Positions 28,535 to 40,411 of a stretch of DNA of 64,000 bases are shown here, piece after piece. Numbering within the stretch: position 1 is the first letter of the stretch; each line of letters opens with the position of its first letter. The DNA is from Peptoniphilus raoultii (GTDB taxonomy: Bacteria > Bacillota > Clostridia > Tissierellales > Peptoniphilaceae): NCBI RefSeq assembly GCF_900099555.1, contig NZ_FMWM01000002.1, forward strand, positions 1 to 64,000, given 5' to 3'. A program made the translations under genes and the position numbers. The notes beneath the pieces were generated by a model that saw nothing but the letters and a program-made list of their open reading frames with translations, did no database searches and was not told the origin of the DNA.

Positions 28535-29300
28535 TTGGTCCACCTCCAAGATAAGCCTTTATAACTTCGGGATTATTAATAACTTCTTTTGGATTCCCCT
28601 CTGCTAGAATTTGTCCATAATTTAAAACCATAAGCCTTGAGGAAATTCCTAGGACAAGTTTCATATCATGTTCAATTAATAAAATTGTTATATTAAATTT
28701 TTCTCTTATTAAAGCAATTGTATTCATTAATTCTTCAGTTTCTTTTGGATTCATTCCTGCTGCTGGTTCATCTAAAAGAAGAAGCGAGGGTTTTGTTGCC
28801 ATGGCTCTTGCAATTTCAAGTTTTCTTTGTTGACCATAGGATAGTGATTCTGCAGGCATAAACCAAAATTTATCAAGATCAAAAATTTTAAGCATTTCAA
28901 TTGCCCTATCATTAACTTCATTTTCTTCTTTCCAGTATTTTGGAAGTCTAAACATTCCTGTAAAAATTCCATAGGACATACTATCATTTGCTGCAACTTT
29001 TACATTTTCAAGAACTGTCATCTTATTAAAAAGTCTTATATTTTGAAAAGTTCTAGCTATTCCTAGCTTAACAATTTGAGAAGTGCTTTTATTTGAAATT
29101 TTTTGTTCGTTAAGAAAAATTTCTCCTTCTGTTGGGTTATAAACGCCTGAAATTAAATTAAAAACTGTAGTTTTGCCTGCACCATTTGGACCTATTAATC
29201 CTAAAAGCTCTCCCTTTTCAATGGTAAGGTTAAAATTATTTACCGCCTTTAAACCCCCAAATTCTATGCTGACATTTTTACATTCCAATACACTATTCAT
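28527..29300 (-). CDS. livG: Branched-chain amino acid ABC transporter ATP-binding protein LivG
   Basis: The second ATPase of the importer has Walker A (GPNGAGKTTVFN), the LivG-type GIARTFQNIRLFNKMTVLENV, signature LSYGQQRKLEIARA and Walker B (LLLLDEPAAGMNPKE). I chose an ATG at 29300; the adjacent ATG at 29303 is equally possible. Both lie just after AGGTGA inside the end of livM. A longer frame to 29345 lacks a ribosome binding site. Confidence 0.94.
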   Translation of the reverse strand: MNSVLECKNVSIEFGGLKAVNNFNLTIEKGELLGLIGPNGAGKTTVFNLISGVYNPTEGEIFLNEQKISNKSTSQIVKLGIARTFQNIRLFNKMTVLENVKVAANDSMSYGIFTGMFRLPKYWKEENEVNDRAIEMLKIFDLDKFWFMPAESLSYGQQRKLEIARAMATKPSLLLLDEPAAGMNPKETEELMNTIALIREKFNITILLIEHDMKLVLGISSRLMVLNYGQILAEGNPKEVINNPEVIKAYLGGGPSA

Positions 29301-30294
29301 CATTTTGATCACCTTTTCTCTTGAAAAATTTATTTTTCTTGTCACCTGATGTCATAATTTCTGCAATTTTGTGAATAGAAAATTCCTTTCTGCCTAAAAG
29401 GCCTTCAGGCTTAAAGATCATCATTAATATTAAGACAAGTGAATAAATTATCATTCTGTAAGAAGCAAAGGACCTTAAAACTTCAGGTATAACTGTCAAT
29501 ACAGTAGCTGAAATTACTGAACCTGTAAAGGAACCCATACCTCCCAAAACAACCATTACCAAAATATCAAAACTTTTATTATAGTCAAAGACTTTTGCGT
29601 CAATAACGCCAATATTTTGTGCATAAATTGCTCCAGCAACTCCTGCAAAAAATGCTGAAAGACCAAAGGCGAAAGTTTTGTAATAAGTTACATTTATACC
29701 GCTTGCTTCTGAAGCAATTTCATCTTCACGAATTGATAAAACTGCCCTGCCGTGTCTACTTGTCATTACTGAATACATAAGGGCTACGCAAATACACATA
29801 ATTACATATATAAAATCAAAACTTTTCATTGTTGGAATTCCGCTAAGACCTTGAGCCCCACCAGTAAATGAAAAATATTCAATTAAAACTCTAATTATTT
29901 CTCCAAAGGCAAGAGTAACAATTGCAAGATAATCTCCCTTTAAACGAAGAGCAGGAAGACCAATAATAATTCCTATAATAAGGGCTATAAGTCCTCCAAG
30001 AATTAAACTTAAAATATAGCCGCCCATGCCTGGAACAAGACCAGATTTTACAAAAAGAGTTGCACTATAGGCCCCAATTGACATAAATCCTGCATGGCCG
30101 AGGGTAATTTGTCCTAAATTTCCCACAGTAATATTTAATGATGTTGCCAAAATTATATTTATACAAACCATTCTTAAAACTGTTAAAGAATATCTATTGA
30201 CAATTCCCTGCCTGTTTAAAAATAAAATAATACCGTAGAGTCCAATTAAAAGGAATACGGTAAGAAAGTAAGTTATAAGTTTTTTTCTTCTCAT
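29293..30294 (-). CDS. livM: Branched-chain amino acid ABC transporter permease LivM
   Basis: This 333-residue permease has eight to ten membrane segments and the family sequence NLGQITLGHAGFMSIGAYSA near residue 60, plus the EAA-like GLSAFFAGVAGAIYAQ. It pairs with LivH in the membrane. Its start abuts the livH stop codon, and its hydrophilic C-terminus (GDKKNKFFKRKGDQNDE) faces the cytoplasm. Confidence 0.94.
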   Translation of the reverse strand: MRRKKLITYFLTVFLLIGLYGIILFLNRQGIVNRYSLTVLRMVCINIILATSLNITVGNLGQITLGHAGFMSIGAYSATLFVKSGLVPGMGGYILSLILGGLIALIIGIIIGLPALRLKGDYLAIVTLAFGEIIRVLIEYFSFTGGAQGLSGIPTMKSFDFIYVIMCICVALMYSVMTSRHGRAVLSIREDEIASEASGINVTYYKTFAFGLSAFFAGVAGAIYAQNIGVIDAKVFDYNKSFDILVMVVLGGMGSFTGSVISATVLTVIPEVLRSFASYRMIIYSLVLILMMIFKPEGLLGRKEFSIHKIAEIMTSGDKKNKFFKRKGDQNDE

Positions 30295-31181
30295 TACACT
30301 TTCTCCTTCATATTCTTGCCCAAAAGTCCTGTGGGTTTAATTAAAAGTACAATAATTAAAATTGAAAAAACTATAGCATCAGCTAGTTTTGATGATAGAT
30401 ATGCACGAGTTAGAGCCTCCACAATACCAAGCAAAAGACCGCCAATAACGGCTCCAGGGATAAGACCTATTCCACCAATAACGGCTGCTGTAAAAGCTTT
30501 AATTCCAAGCATTGATCCCATTAAAGGCTGAGCTTGTCCATAAGTTCCCATATATAAAACTGAGGCCACTCCTGCAAGGGCTGAACCAATTGCAAAAGTT
30601 GCAACCATAGAAGTATCAATATTAATGCCCACAAGTTGTGCTGCACCAAAATCTTCACTTGTTGCCAATAAGGCCTTGCCTGTTTTTGTATTCTTCATAA
30701 AAAATTGAAGGGCTAAAGTCAAAATAGCCGTTAAAAGAATTGTTATTATAGAAATAAAAGGAACTTCTAAAGAGCCTAAATTAATTGTTGAAATATTAAA
30801 AATTGACTGACTTGATCTAGCCCCTGCTCCAAAAAGAACCATAACTGTATTTTGAAGTAGAAGTGAAACTCCAATTGCCGTAATCAAATTAGAAATTCTT
30901 GGCGAATTTCTCAAGGGTCTGTAGGCAACTCTTTCAATTAAAAGTCCTAAAAGAGTGCAGACAATAACTGCTGGGATAATTGAAAACCATAGGGGAAGTG
31001 ATAATTTTGCAAAAACTAAAGTTGTCGAAAAAACTACTGTATAGGCCCCAACCATAATTATTTCGCCATGGGCAAAATTAATTAAAAGAGCAATACCGTA
31101 AACCATTGTGTAGCCCAAAGCCACTAATGCATATATTGAACCCAAGGAAAGGCCATTTATAATTTGTAATAAAAATTCCAT
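30294..31181 (-). CDS. livH: Branched-chain amino acid ABC transporter permease LivH
   Basis: This 295-residue permease shows the LivH sequences GLSLGSIYALVALGYTMVYG and INFAHGEIIMVGAY, with about eight membrane segments. I chose the ATG at 31181, with GGAGG six bases upstream. The gene follows the binding-protein gene across a terminator hairpin, so its expression is probably lower than that of the binding protein. Confidence 0.95.
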   Translation of the reverse strand: MEFLLQIINGLSLGSIYALVALGYTMVYGIALLINFAHGEIIMVGAYTVVFSTTLVFAKLSLPLWFSIIPAVIVCTLLGLLIERVAYRPLRNSPRISNLITAIGVSLLLQNTVMVLFGAGARSSQSIFNISTINLGSLEVPFISIITILLTAILTLALQFFMKNTKTGKALLATSEDFGAAQLVGINIDTSMVATFAIGSALAGVASVLYMGTYGQAQPLMGSMLGIKAFTAAVIGGIGLIPGAVIGGLLLGIVEALTRAYLSSKLADAIVFSILIIVLLIKPTGLLGKNMKEKV

Positions 31182-31190
31182 ACTAACCTC

Positions 31191-31216
31191 CAAAAAAAAG
31201 GGCAGTAACTGCCCTC
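31191..31216 (-). terminator. Intergenic terminator between the liv binding-protein gene and livH
   Basis: GGGCAG and CTGCCC form a tight stem with a TAA loop, and eight T follow on the minus strand. The hairpin lies within the operon and only 10 bases before the livH start codon. Confidence 0.8.
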
Positions 31217-31222
31217 TTATTA

Positions 31223-32380
31223 TTATTCAACAAATGAATCTAAAACGTACTTACCATCCTTTATAGTTAGGATTGCAGTAGATTTTATTGGATTATTGTT
31301 TTCGTCAAATTTTAAAGAACCTGTAACTCCATCTATGGTTACATTATTTAGAGCTTCAATTATGTCTTCATGGCTTAAAGATTTACTTTCCTCTAAAGCC
31401 TTTTTGTAAACATAAACTGTGTCATAGCCTAAAGCTGAGAATGAAGAAGGATCTTCATTATAAAGTTTTCTATAATTATCAACGAAATTTTTAACAACTT
31501 CCTTTTCATCATCTACATAATAATGGTTTGTAAAATAACAATTTTCAAAAATACCTTCATCGCCTTCTGCTGCAACTGAAAGAACGCCGTCCCATCCATC
31601 TGGGCCAAGGATTTTAGAATTAATTCCTAAATCTTTAGCTTGTTTTGCTATAACAACGTCATTTTCATAGTAGTCTGCAACTAAAAGTACATCAGGATTT
31701 TGTGATTTAATATTTGTTAATTGAACCTTAAAGTCCTTGTCTGTTGCACCATATCCTTCATCAGCAAGAATTTCAATTCCCTTAGCCTTTGCTTCTTCAA
31801 TAAAGGCATCTGAAACGCCGTTAGAATAATCTGAAGAAGTATTTCTTAAAACTGCTGCTGTTTTTACAGATAAATTATTTGCTGCAAAGTTAGCAAGAGT
31901 AACTCCTTGGCTTGGGTCAGTAAAACAAACTCTAAAGACATTTGGTTTTCCTTCTGTAATTGAAAGCATAGTTCCAGTAGGAGTAACTATTGGTATATTA
32001 TCTTCTTGTGAATTTTCAGCTATTGCTAAAGTTGGTTTTGAAGTAACTGCACCAATAATAGCGTGGGCACCTTCCTCAACGTATCTTGAATATAAATTCA
32101 TGGCTTCTGTAGAATCGCCTTTGTCATCTCCAGATTCATAATTGATTTTTTTCCCATTTATGCCGCCAGCTTCATTTATTTCATCAATAGCCATCTTTAT
32201 TCCATTTTCTGCACTTAAACCATAAATTGCAACTGCACCTGTCTTAGGACCGATTCCTCTTAAAATGATTTCATCTGAATCCTCTCCACCACTACCAGAT
32301 GCATTTCCCGTATTATTACTTGTGCCACATGCTGTCAAAAATAATAATGCCATCATTAAGAATAATAATTTCTTTTTCAT
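31223..32380 (-). CDS. livJ: Branched-chain amino acid ABC transporter substrate-binding lipoprotein
   Basis: The product (385 residues) begins with a lipoprotein signal ending in LTACGTS (Cys near 18), then a Gly/Ser-rich linker and a type I periplasmic-binding fold: ILRGIGPKTGAVAIYG, AINEINEAGGINGKKI-like sequence and VIGAVTSKPTLAIAENSQ. It captures leucine, isoleucine or valine outside the membrane. It is the first gene of the liv operon, and a terminator just after it favours its over-expression. Exact amino-acid preference is not visible. Confidence 0.92.
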   Translation of the reverse strand: MKKKLLFLMMALLFLTACGTSNNTGNASGSGGEDSDEIILRGIGPKTGAVAIYGLSAENGIKMAIDEINEAGGINGKKINYESGDDKGDSTEAMNLYSRYVEEGAHAIIGAVTSKPTLAIAENSQEDNIPIVTPTGTMLSITEGKPNVFRVCFTDPSQGVTLANFAANNLSVKTAAVLRNTSSDYSNGVSDAFIEEAKAKGIEILADEGYGATDKDFKVQLTNIKSQNPDVLLVADYYENDVVIAKQAKDLGINSKILGPDGWDGVLSVAAEGDEGIFENCYFTNHYYVDDEKEVVKNFVDNYRKLYNEDPSSFSALGYDTVYVYKKALEESKSLSHEDIIEALNNVTIDGVTGSLKFDENNNPIKSTAILTIKDGKYVLDSFVE

Positions 32381-32472
32381 TTTATCTTTCTCCTTCCTAA
32401 AATTTTTAACATTATATCATTAAAGTTTTTAAAAGTGAAGCATTTTTTTATATATTTGTTATTTATTTTATA

Positions 32473-32506
32473 CAAAAAAAGATACACTTAAAATAAGCGT
32501 ATCTCT
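32473..32506 (-). terminator. Intrinsic terminator after pyrG
   Basis: GATACGC and GTGTATC form a stem on the minus strand followed by seven T, just past the pyrG stop codon. Confidence 0.8.
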
Positions 32507-32522
32507 GATAAGATAAATTTCA

Positions 32523-36205
<3,683 letters not shown>

Positions 36206-36220
36206 TTTTTCCTCCATAAA

Positions 36221-36251
36221 ACAAAAAATAGGCAGATTAATTTCTGCCTTA
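36221..36251 (-). terminator. Leader terminator upstream of glnN
   Basis: AGGCAGA and TCTGCCT form a 7-bp stem, followed by ATTTTTTG. It lies between the glnN promoter and its ribosome binding site, so full-length transcription needs read-through or antitermination. Confidence 0.75.
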
Positions 36252-36277
36252 TGAAAAAACTTCTTCGGTTTTCTTTT

Positions 36278-36306
36278 ATTTTATTGCAAGATGCCTTCTT
36301 TGTCAA
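36278..36306 (-). promoter_or_regulatory. Strong sigma-A promoter of glnN
   Basis: TTGACA (36301-36306), a 17-base spacer and TAAAAT (36278-36283) give a near-consensus promoter. The start would be near 36271, only about 20 bases before the leader terminator. Confidence 0.8.
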
Positions 36307-36395
36307 GATAGCATACTAATAAAATTTTTTCCTCTTAACCCTAATTGTAAATAAATTGCAAATGAATATAAAATGTTATAAAATATATTTTATGT

Positions 36396-36472
36396 CGGGG
36401 TGTAGCGCAGTTTGGTAGCGCGCATGGTTCGGGACCATGAAGCCGGAGGTTCAAATCCTCTCACTCCGACCA
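36396..36472 (+). tRNA. tRNA-Pro (anticodon CGG)
   Basis: The 77-base cloverleaf has acceptor CGGGGTG/CACTCCG, D-arm GCGCAGTTTGGTAGCGC, anticodon stem CATGG/CCATG with loop TTCGGGA (anticodon CGG), a T-arm with TTCAAAT, discriminator A and an encoded CCA. A weak promoter (TTGCAA, 17 bases, TAAAAT) lies upstream. Its last 22 bases overlap the 3' end of the kinase gene on the other strand. Confidence 0.95.
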
Positions 36473-36990
36473 TTTTTTATGATTTTTTCAATTTCCTTTG
36501 AAACATTTTCTGCATCACCGCTTGAATCTATTTTATAATCACAAAGGGGTGTATAGTCAAAAAGATCTTTTAGTCTTTCATTTATGCTATCTTCTTTATC
36601 CCCTCTTTTTTCCATCCTATCTTTCAAAAGATTTTCATCTACATATAAATAAATACAAGTGGCATGAGGAAATTCTTTTTTTATTTCCTTAACTCCAAAT
36701 TGATCAACAATAATTAAGGCATCCTCTTTTAAAGAGCAAGCCTTAAAAAGATCTTCTTTTAAAGTTGCATAAAAATTTCCCGCATATTTTGTAGGGCCAA
36801 TAAATTCTCCCCTATTATATAAATTTAAAAATTTTTCTCTATTTATAAAATTATAATCCACCCCATCTTTCTCTCCTGGCCTAATAGGCCTTGTGGTATA
36901 GGTTATAATTTTTTTAAGTCCCCTTTTTTCTAAAATATTTCTTATTGTAGTTTTTCCTGAGCCTGAATTTCCTAATAGCAAATATAGCAT
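36451..36990 (-). CDS. Guanylate-kinase-like protein
   Basis: This 179-residue protein has the P-loop LLLGNSGSGKTT and the guanylate-kinase signature ITYTTRPIRPGEKDGVDYNF, followed by FLNLYNRGEFIGPTKYAGNFY. The sequence is divergent from standard Gmk and the gene stands apart, so it may be a second, specialised paralogue. I chose the ATG at 36990, after GGAGG. Its last codons (NGRSERI and stop) are formed by the antisense of the tRNA-Pro 3' end. Confidence 0.85.
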   Translation of the reverse strand: MLYLLLGNSGSGKTTIRNILEKRGLKKIITYTTRPIRPGEKDGVDYNFINREKFLNLYNRGEFIGPTKYAGNFYATLKEDLFKACSLKEDALIIVDQFGVKEIKKEFPHATCIYLYVDENLLKDRMEKRGDKEDSINERLKDLFDYTPLCDYKIDSSGDAENVSKEIEKIIKNGRSERI

Positions 36991-37055
36991 ATTAACCTCC
37001 AATAAATCTTTTATTTAGTATAGCATAATATTTTTAAAAAATATAATAGAATCTG

Positions 37056-37064
37056 TGATATACT
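37056..37064 (+). promoter_or_regulatory. Extended -10 promoter of the ABC importer operon
   Basis: TGATATACT gives an extended -10 (TGn then TATACT at 37059-37064) about 30 bases before the start codon. No good -35 is visible, as is common with extended -10 elements. Confidence 0.5.
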
Positions 37065-37095
37065 GACTAGGTAAGTATAGAAAAGGAAGTGTTTT

Positions 37096-38169
37096 ATGAA
37101 AAAGAAATTTACTTCACTTGTAAGTATTTTTTTAATGGCTTTGCTATTAGCTGGATGTTCTTCTAATACAGCAGTTGTAGAAAAAAATAAGACAAGTGAA
37201 CAAACAAATCAAAATGTAGCTATAGAAAATTCTAATTCAAAAAATAATTCTGCTACAAAAGAAAATGATAATAAGGAAAAGACTCTTATAAATTTAGGAG
37301 CCTTAAAGGGACCGACTTCTCTTGGTCTAGTAAAGTTATTTTCAGATTCAGATGGTAATTCAGCAGCAAATGACTATAAATATACAATTTATTCATCTCC
37401 TGATGAAGTTGTAACAGGCATAGTTAAAGGTGAACTCGACCTTGCTGCAGTGCCTGCAAATTTAGCAGCAGTGCTTTATCAAAAAACTGAAGGTAAAATT
37501 AAGGTATTAAATATTAATACTTTAGGAGTCCTTTATATAGCATCAAGAAATGATATTGCAGCTCTTGACGACTTGAAGGGAAAAACAATAATTACTTCTG
37601 GAAAAGGAGCAACGCCAGAATATGCTTTAAGATATATTCTTAAAGAAAATGGAATTGACCCTGACAAGGATGTGAATATTGAATTTAAAAGCGAACATCA
37701 AGAAGTGGTCCAAAGCCTTGCTAAGGATGAAAATGGGATTGCAATGCTACCAGAACCTTTCCTAACTGTTGCAAAAACAAAAATTGATGGATTAAAGACA
37801 AATTTTTCTTTAACTGACCTTTGGGATAAGCTGCCTGGAGATTCCATGCTTGTAACAGGAGTTATGATTGCAAGAGCAGATTTTCTTGATCAAAATAAGG
37901 AAGTAGTTGATGAATTTTTAAAAGAATATCAAAGCTCAATTGACTATGTAAATTCAAATATTGATGATGCCGCAGCTTTAAGTGAAAAATATGACATTGT
38001 TAAGGCCCCAATTGCAAAGAAGGCTATTCCAGCTTGCAATATTCATTTTATTGCAGGAGAAGATATGAAAAAGGCCTTAAGTGAGTACCTAAATTCCTTA
38101 TTTACTCAAGATCCTAAAACTGTTGGAGGACAGCTTCCAGATGAAAATTTCTATTACCAAGGTCAATAA
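37096..38169 (+). CDS. ABC transporter substrate-binding lipoprotein (NMT1/SsuA-like)
   Basis: The product (357 residues) has a lipoprotein signal ending in LLAGCSS, a long Asn/Ser/Lys-rich linker (about 25-68) and a type II binding fold of the NMT1/SsuA group: LGALKGPTSLGLVKLF, DLAAVPANLAAVLYQ and LKGKTIITSGKGATPEYAL. Proteins of this group bind thiamine precursors, sulfonates, nitrate or similar small ligands. The ligand here is unknown. It heads an operon with a permease, an ATPase and a cupin, and overlaps the permease gene. Confidence 0.9.
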   Translation: MKKKFTSLVSIFLMALLLAGCSSNTAVVEKNKTSEQTNQNVAIENSNSKNNSATKENDNKEKTLINLGALKGPTSLGLVKLFSDSDGNSAANDYKYTIYSSPDEVVTGIVKGELDLAAVPANLAAVLYQKTEGKIKVLNINTLGVLYIASRNDIAALDDLKGKTIITSGKGATPEYALRYILKENGIDPDKDVNIEFKSEHQEVVQSLAKDENGIAMLPEPFLTVAKTKIDGLKTNFSLTDLWDKLPGDSMLVTGVMIARADFLDQNKEVVDEFLKEYQSSIDYVNSNIDDAAALSEKYDIVKAPIAKKAIPACNIHFIAGEDMKKALSEYLNSLFTQDPKTVGGQLPDENFYYQGQ

Positions 38170-38881
38170 AAATTTTCTGGTGATTTTATTTTGGATTATA
38201 GTATGGCAAATTTTTGCCATGCTTATTAATGAGGAGATACTTATTGTATCTCCTTTTAAAGTCCTAATAAAAACTTTTGAAAATTTAAAAAATCCAAATT
38301 TTTATCTAATTTTATTTAATACAAGTTCAAAAATTTGTTTAGGATTTTTGCTAGGATTTTTTGCCGCCCTACTTTTAAGCCTACTTTCCTATAAAAGCAC
38401 ACTAGTAAAAAATCTCCTATTTCCCCTAATACTCTTTATAAAAAGCATTCCCGTAATTTCTTTTATAATCCTACTTCTTGTTTTTTTAAGCTCAAAATAC
38501 TTAAATATTTTTATCCCTTTTATTATGAGCCTTTCCATAATTTATACAAATATATTACAGGGTCTACTTGCAATTGACGGGAAAATTCTAGAAATGGCCA
38601 GGGTCTTCAATATTTCCTATAAAAATAAATTAAAATACATCTACCTTCATTCCCTAAAACCTTATATTTTATCAAGCACTTCACTTGCCATAGGTATATC
38701 CTTTAAATCAGGTCTTTCGGCAGAAGTCATAGGAATAGCAAACAATTCAATAGGCAGGGCCCTTTATGAATCAAAAATATATTTAGATATTAGTAATTTA
38801 TTTTCCCTAACCTTTGTTACCATGCTTATTTCACTAATCCTTGAAAAATTTTTTACCTTCCTTATAAGGAGGCTGATTTAA
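38141..38881 (+). CDS. ABC transporter permease (SsuC/TauC-like)
   Basis: This membrane subunit of 246 residues has about six helices (first near residues 9-30) and the BPD-type EAA loop around ILEMARVFNISYKNKLKYIYL. It belongs to the SsuC/TauC/ThiX group. I chose the ATG at 38141. It overlaps the end of the binding-protein gene by 29 bases and has GGAGG about 11 bases upstream, so translation is probably coupled. Its stop codon overlaps the ATPase start. Confidence 0.88.
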   Translation: MKISITKVNKNFLVILFWIIVWQIFAMLINEEILIVSPFKVLIKTFENLKNPNFYLILFNTSSKICLGFLLGFFAALLLSLLSYKSTLVKNLLFPLILFIKSIPVISFIILLLVFLSSKYLNIFIPFIMSLSIIYTNILQGLLAIDGKILEMARVFNISYKNKLKYIYLHSLKPYILSSTSLAIGISFKSGLSAEVIGIANNSIGRALYESKIYLDISNLFSLTFVTMLISLILEKFFTFLIRRLI

Positions 38882-39453
38882 TGCTTCTAGAAATTAAAAA
38901 CTTATACAAATCCTTTGGGGACAAAAAAATATTTGAAGATTTTTCCTTAAGTCTTGACTATGGAGAGAAAATTGCCCTAATAGGGAAAACAGGGTCTGGA
39001 AAGACGACACTTGTAAATTTAATTTTAAAAAACACGGAGCCTGACAAGGGAAAAATTTTTTTCAGTGGAAGCTTATCTATGGTTTTTCAGGAAAATAGAC
39101 TTCTTGAAGATTTTTCAGTCTATGAAAATTTAAAACTTGTAAGAGAAATGGATTTATACAAATGCGAAATACTTTTGGAAAAAATGCTTTTAAAAGGCTC
39201 AAGTAAAGAAAAAGTTAAAAACTTATCGGGAGGGATGAAAAGAAGACTTACCCTCTTAAGGGGCCTAATTTTTGAAAGCGACCTAATAATTTTAGATGAA
39301 GCCCTAAGAGAAATTGACCAAGCAACAAAAGATAAAGTTTTGGAAAACGCAAGAGAGTATTTAAGTGGGCGCTCTTTAATTTACATTAGCCACGACTTAG
39401 ATGAAATAAAAAAACTTGGCATAGAAAGGATAATTAATTTAGATGATATATAA
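38881..39453 (+). CDS. ABC transporter ATP-binding protein (compact)
   Basis: At 190 residues this ATPase is shorter than the usual 230-260, yet all motifs are present: Walker A (GKTGSGKTTLVN), Q-loop (MVFQENRLLEDF), signature LSGGMKRRLTLLRG, Walker B (LIILDEALREID) and switch His (YISHDLDE). It lacks C-terminal extra sequence. It completes the importer with the two upstream genes, and its end overlaps the cupin start. Confidence 0.9.
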   Translation: MLLEIKNLYKSFGDKKIFEDFSLSLDYGEKIALIGKTGSGKTTLVNLILKNTEPDKGKIFFSGSLSMVFQENRLLEDFSVYENLKLVREMDLYKCEILLEKMLLKGSSKEKVKNLSGGMKRRLTLLRGLIFESDLIILDEALREIDQATKDKVLENAREYLSGRSLIYISHDLDEIKKLGIERIINLDDI

Positions 39454-39739
39454 TATTTTTGAAGGCCTTACCTTTTACCCTGAAAAAGAAATTGAAGATA
39501 TCATTTTTGAGGACAAAAAAATTAAAATCACAAGAATAATGTCCCTTGATCAAGAAACTCCTGAAATGGATCAAGATGAACTTGAAATAGTTATGCTTTT
39601 AGAAGGAGAAGCAAAGATTTTGCTAGATGAAAATATTATAAACTTAAAAAGGGGAGATATCTTAGAGATTCCTCCTCATAAAATCCATAAGGTTACATGG
39701 CAAGATCATGCCCTATGGCTATGCATATTTACAAAATGA
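39443..39739 (+). CDS. Cupin-domain protein
   Basis: This 98-residue protein is a single small cupin barrel, with the second motif in LKRGDILEIPPHKIHKVTW. The metal ligands are only partly matched (one clear His pair). It overlaps the ATPase gene by 11 bases. It may sense or modify the imported ligand. This is inferred from position alone. Confidence 0.8.
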   Translation: MIYNIFEGLTFYPEKEIEDIIFEDKKIKITRIMSLDQETPEMDQDELEIVMLLEGEAKILLDENIINLKRGDILEIPPHKIHKVTWQDHALWLCIFTK

Positions 39740-39740
39740 G

Positions 39741-39768
39741 GCCAAAGGCTCATTGAATTAGGGATTTT
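39741..39768. repeat. Left end of imperfect inverted repeat bounding the relic island
   Basis: GGCTC (39747-39751) and AATTAGGGATTT (39756-39767) recur inverted at 42347-42365 as AAATCCCTAATT and GAGCC. The copies lie next to the last native gene on each side. Confidence 0.5.
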
Positions 39769-39934
39769 AGGAAAACTTATTTAGAGAATCTTTAGGTGGC
39801 TAGATAAAAGGTTAAGAGCAGAGATTGTTCTTAGCCTTTTTAATTTGATTAATTGTAGAATGATAGCCTTTAATTAACTTGACTTATCTTTTATAGTACG
39901 GAAATATGTGTATAGTAAAAAAAGAGGGTTAAGC

Positions 39935-40203
39935 ATGAAACAAGAAATTTTGGAAAGATTAGAAACAGAAGTTAATGCTTGCAAAAGATACGCAGGAAAC
40001 TCAGTTAAGAAAGCAAAAAAGGAAAGGTTTGATTAGCCATTAACTTTTTAGATATAGTAGTGACAGCAAAAAAATTTGTTGGTAGACTTCATGATGAATT
40101 TTGGAAAGTATCAGACGAAAAACTAACAGAGGAAAAATTGAAGATTTTTTTGCGAAGCCTAAACATTGAGCTAGGAAATAAACAAAGTTTTATATTGAGT
40201 TAA
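39935..40203 (+). pseudogene. Frameshifted small hypothetical gene
   Basis: An ATG at 39935 with AGAGGG upstream starts MKQEILERLETEVNACKRY and stops after 33 codons (KERFD). Sequence in another frame continues the same style of protein (LAINFLDIVVTAKKFVG, then LHDEFWKVSDEKLTEEKL) to a stop at 40203. One indel near 40035 would join them into about 88 residues. I do not recognise the family. It is the left-most broken gene of the island. Confidence 0.55.
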
Positions 40204-40241
40204 AACAGGGAAGTAAATAAGCAATTAAGTATTTAAAACTT

Positions 40242-40328
40242 TCAAATTTCAACAGTAATACCTTTTATTCTATTTGCTAACCCGCCACCTCCGTTAAAAT
40301 TTGCATAATAAATGCTCGGTATCTTAAG
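40242..40328 (-). pseudogene. Possible phage tail tape-measure fragment
   Basis: The minus strand reads a short frame YYANFNGGGG followed by LANRIKGITVEI and a stop. GRIKGITVEIGGD-type sequence is typical of the N-terminus of tail tape-measure proteins. The preceding part recalls their C-terminal glycine-rich repeats, so this may be a deletion joint. The fragment is under 30 residues, so the call is weak. Confidence 0.3.
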
Positions 40329-40334
40329 AGCATA

Positions 40335-40372
40335 AGAAAAGCACCAATCATTGCTGATTGATGCTTATGATT
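40335..40372. terminator. Hairpin, possible bidirectional terminator
   Basis: AAGCACCAATCA and TGATTGATGCTT form a stem with one mismatch region and T-rich flanks, between the tape-measure-like fragment and the GNAT remnant. Confidence 0.4.
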
Positions 40373-40411
40373 ATTATTTAGTTGTTGTCGACAAATAGGA
40401 ATTTAACGATT

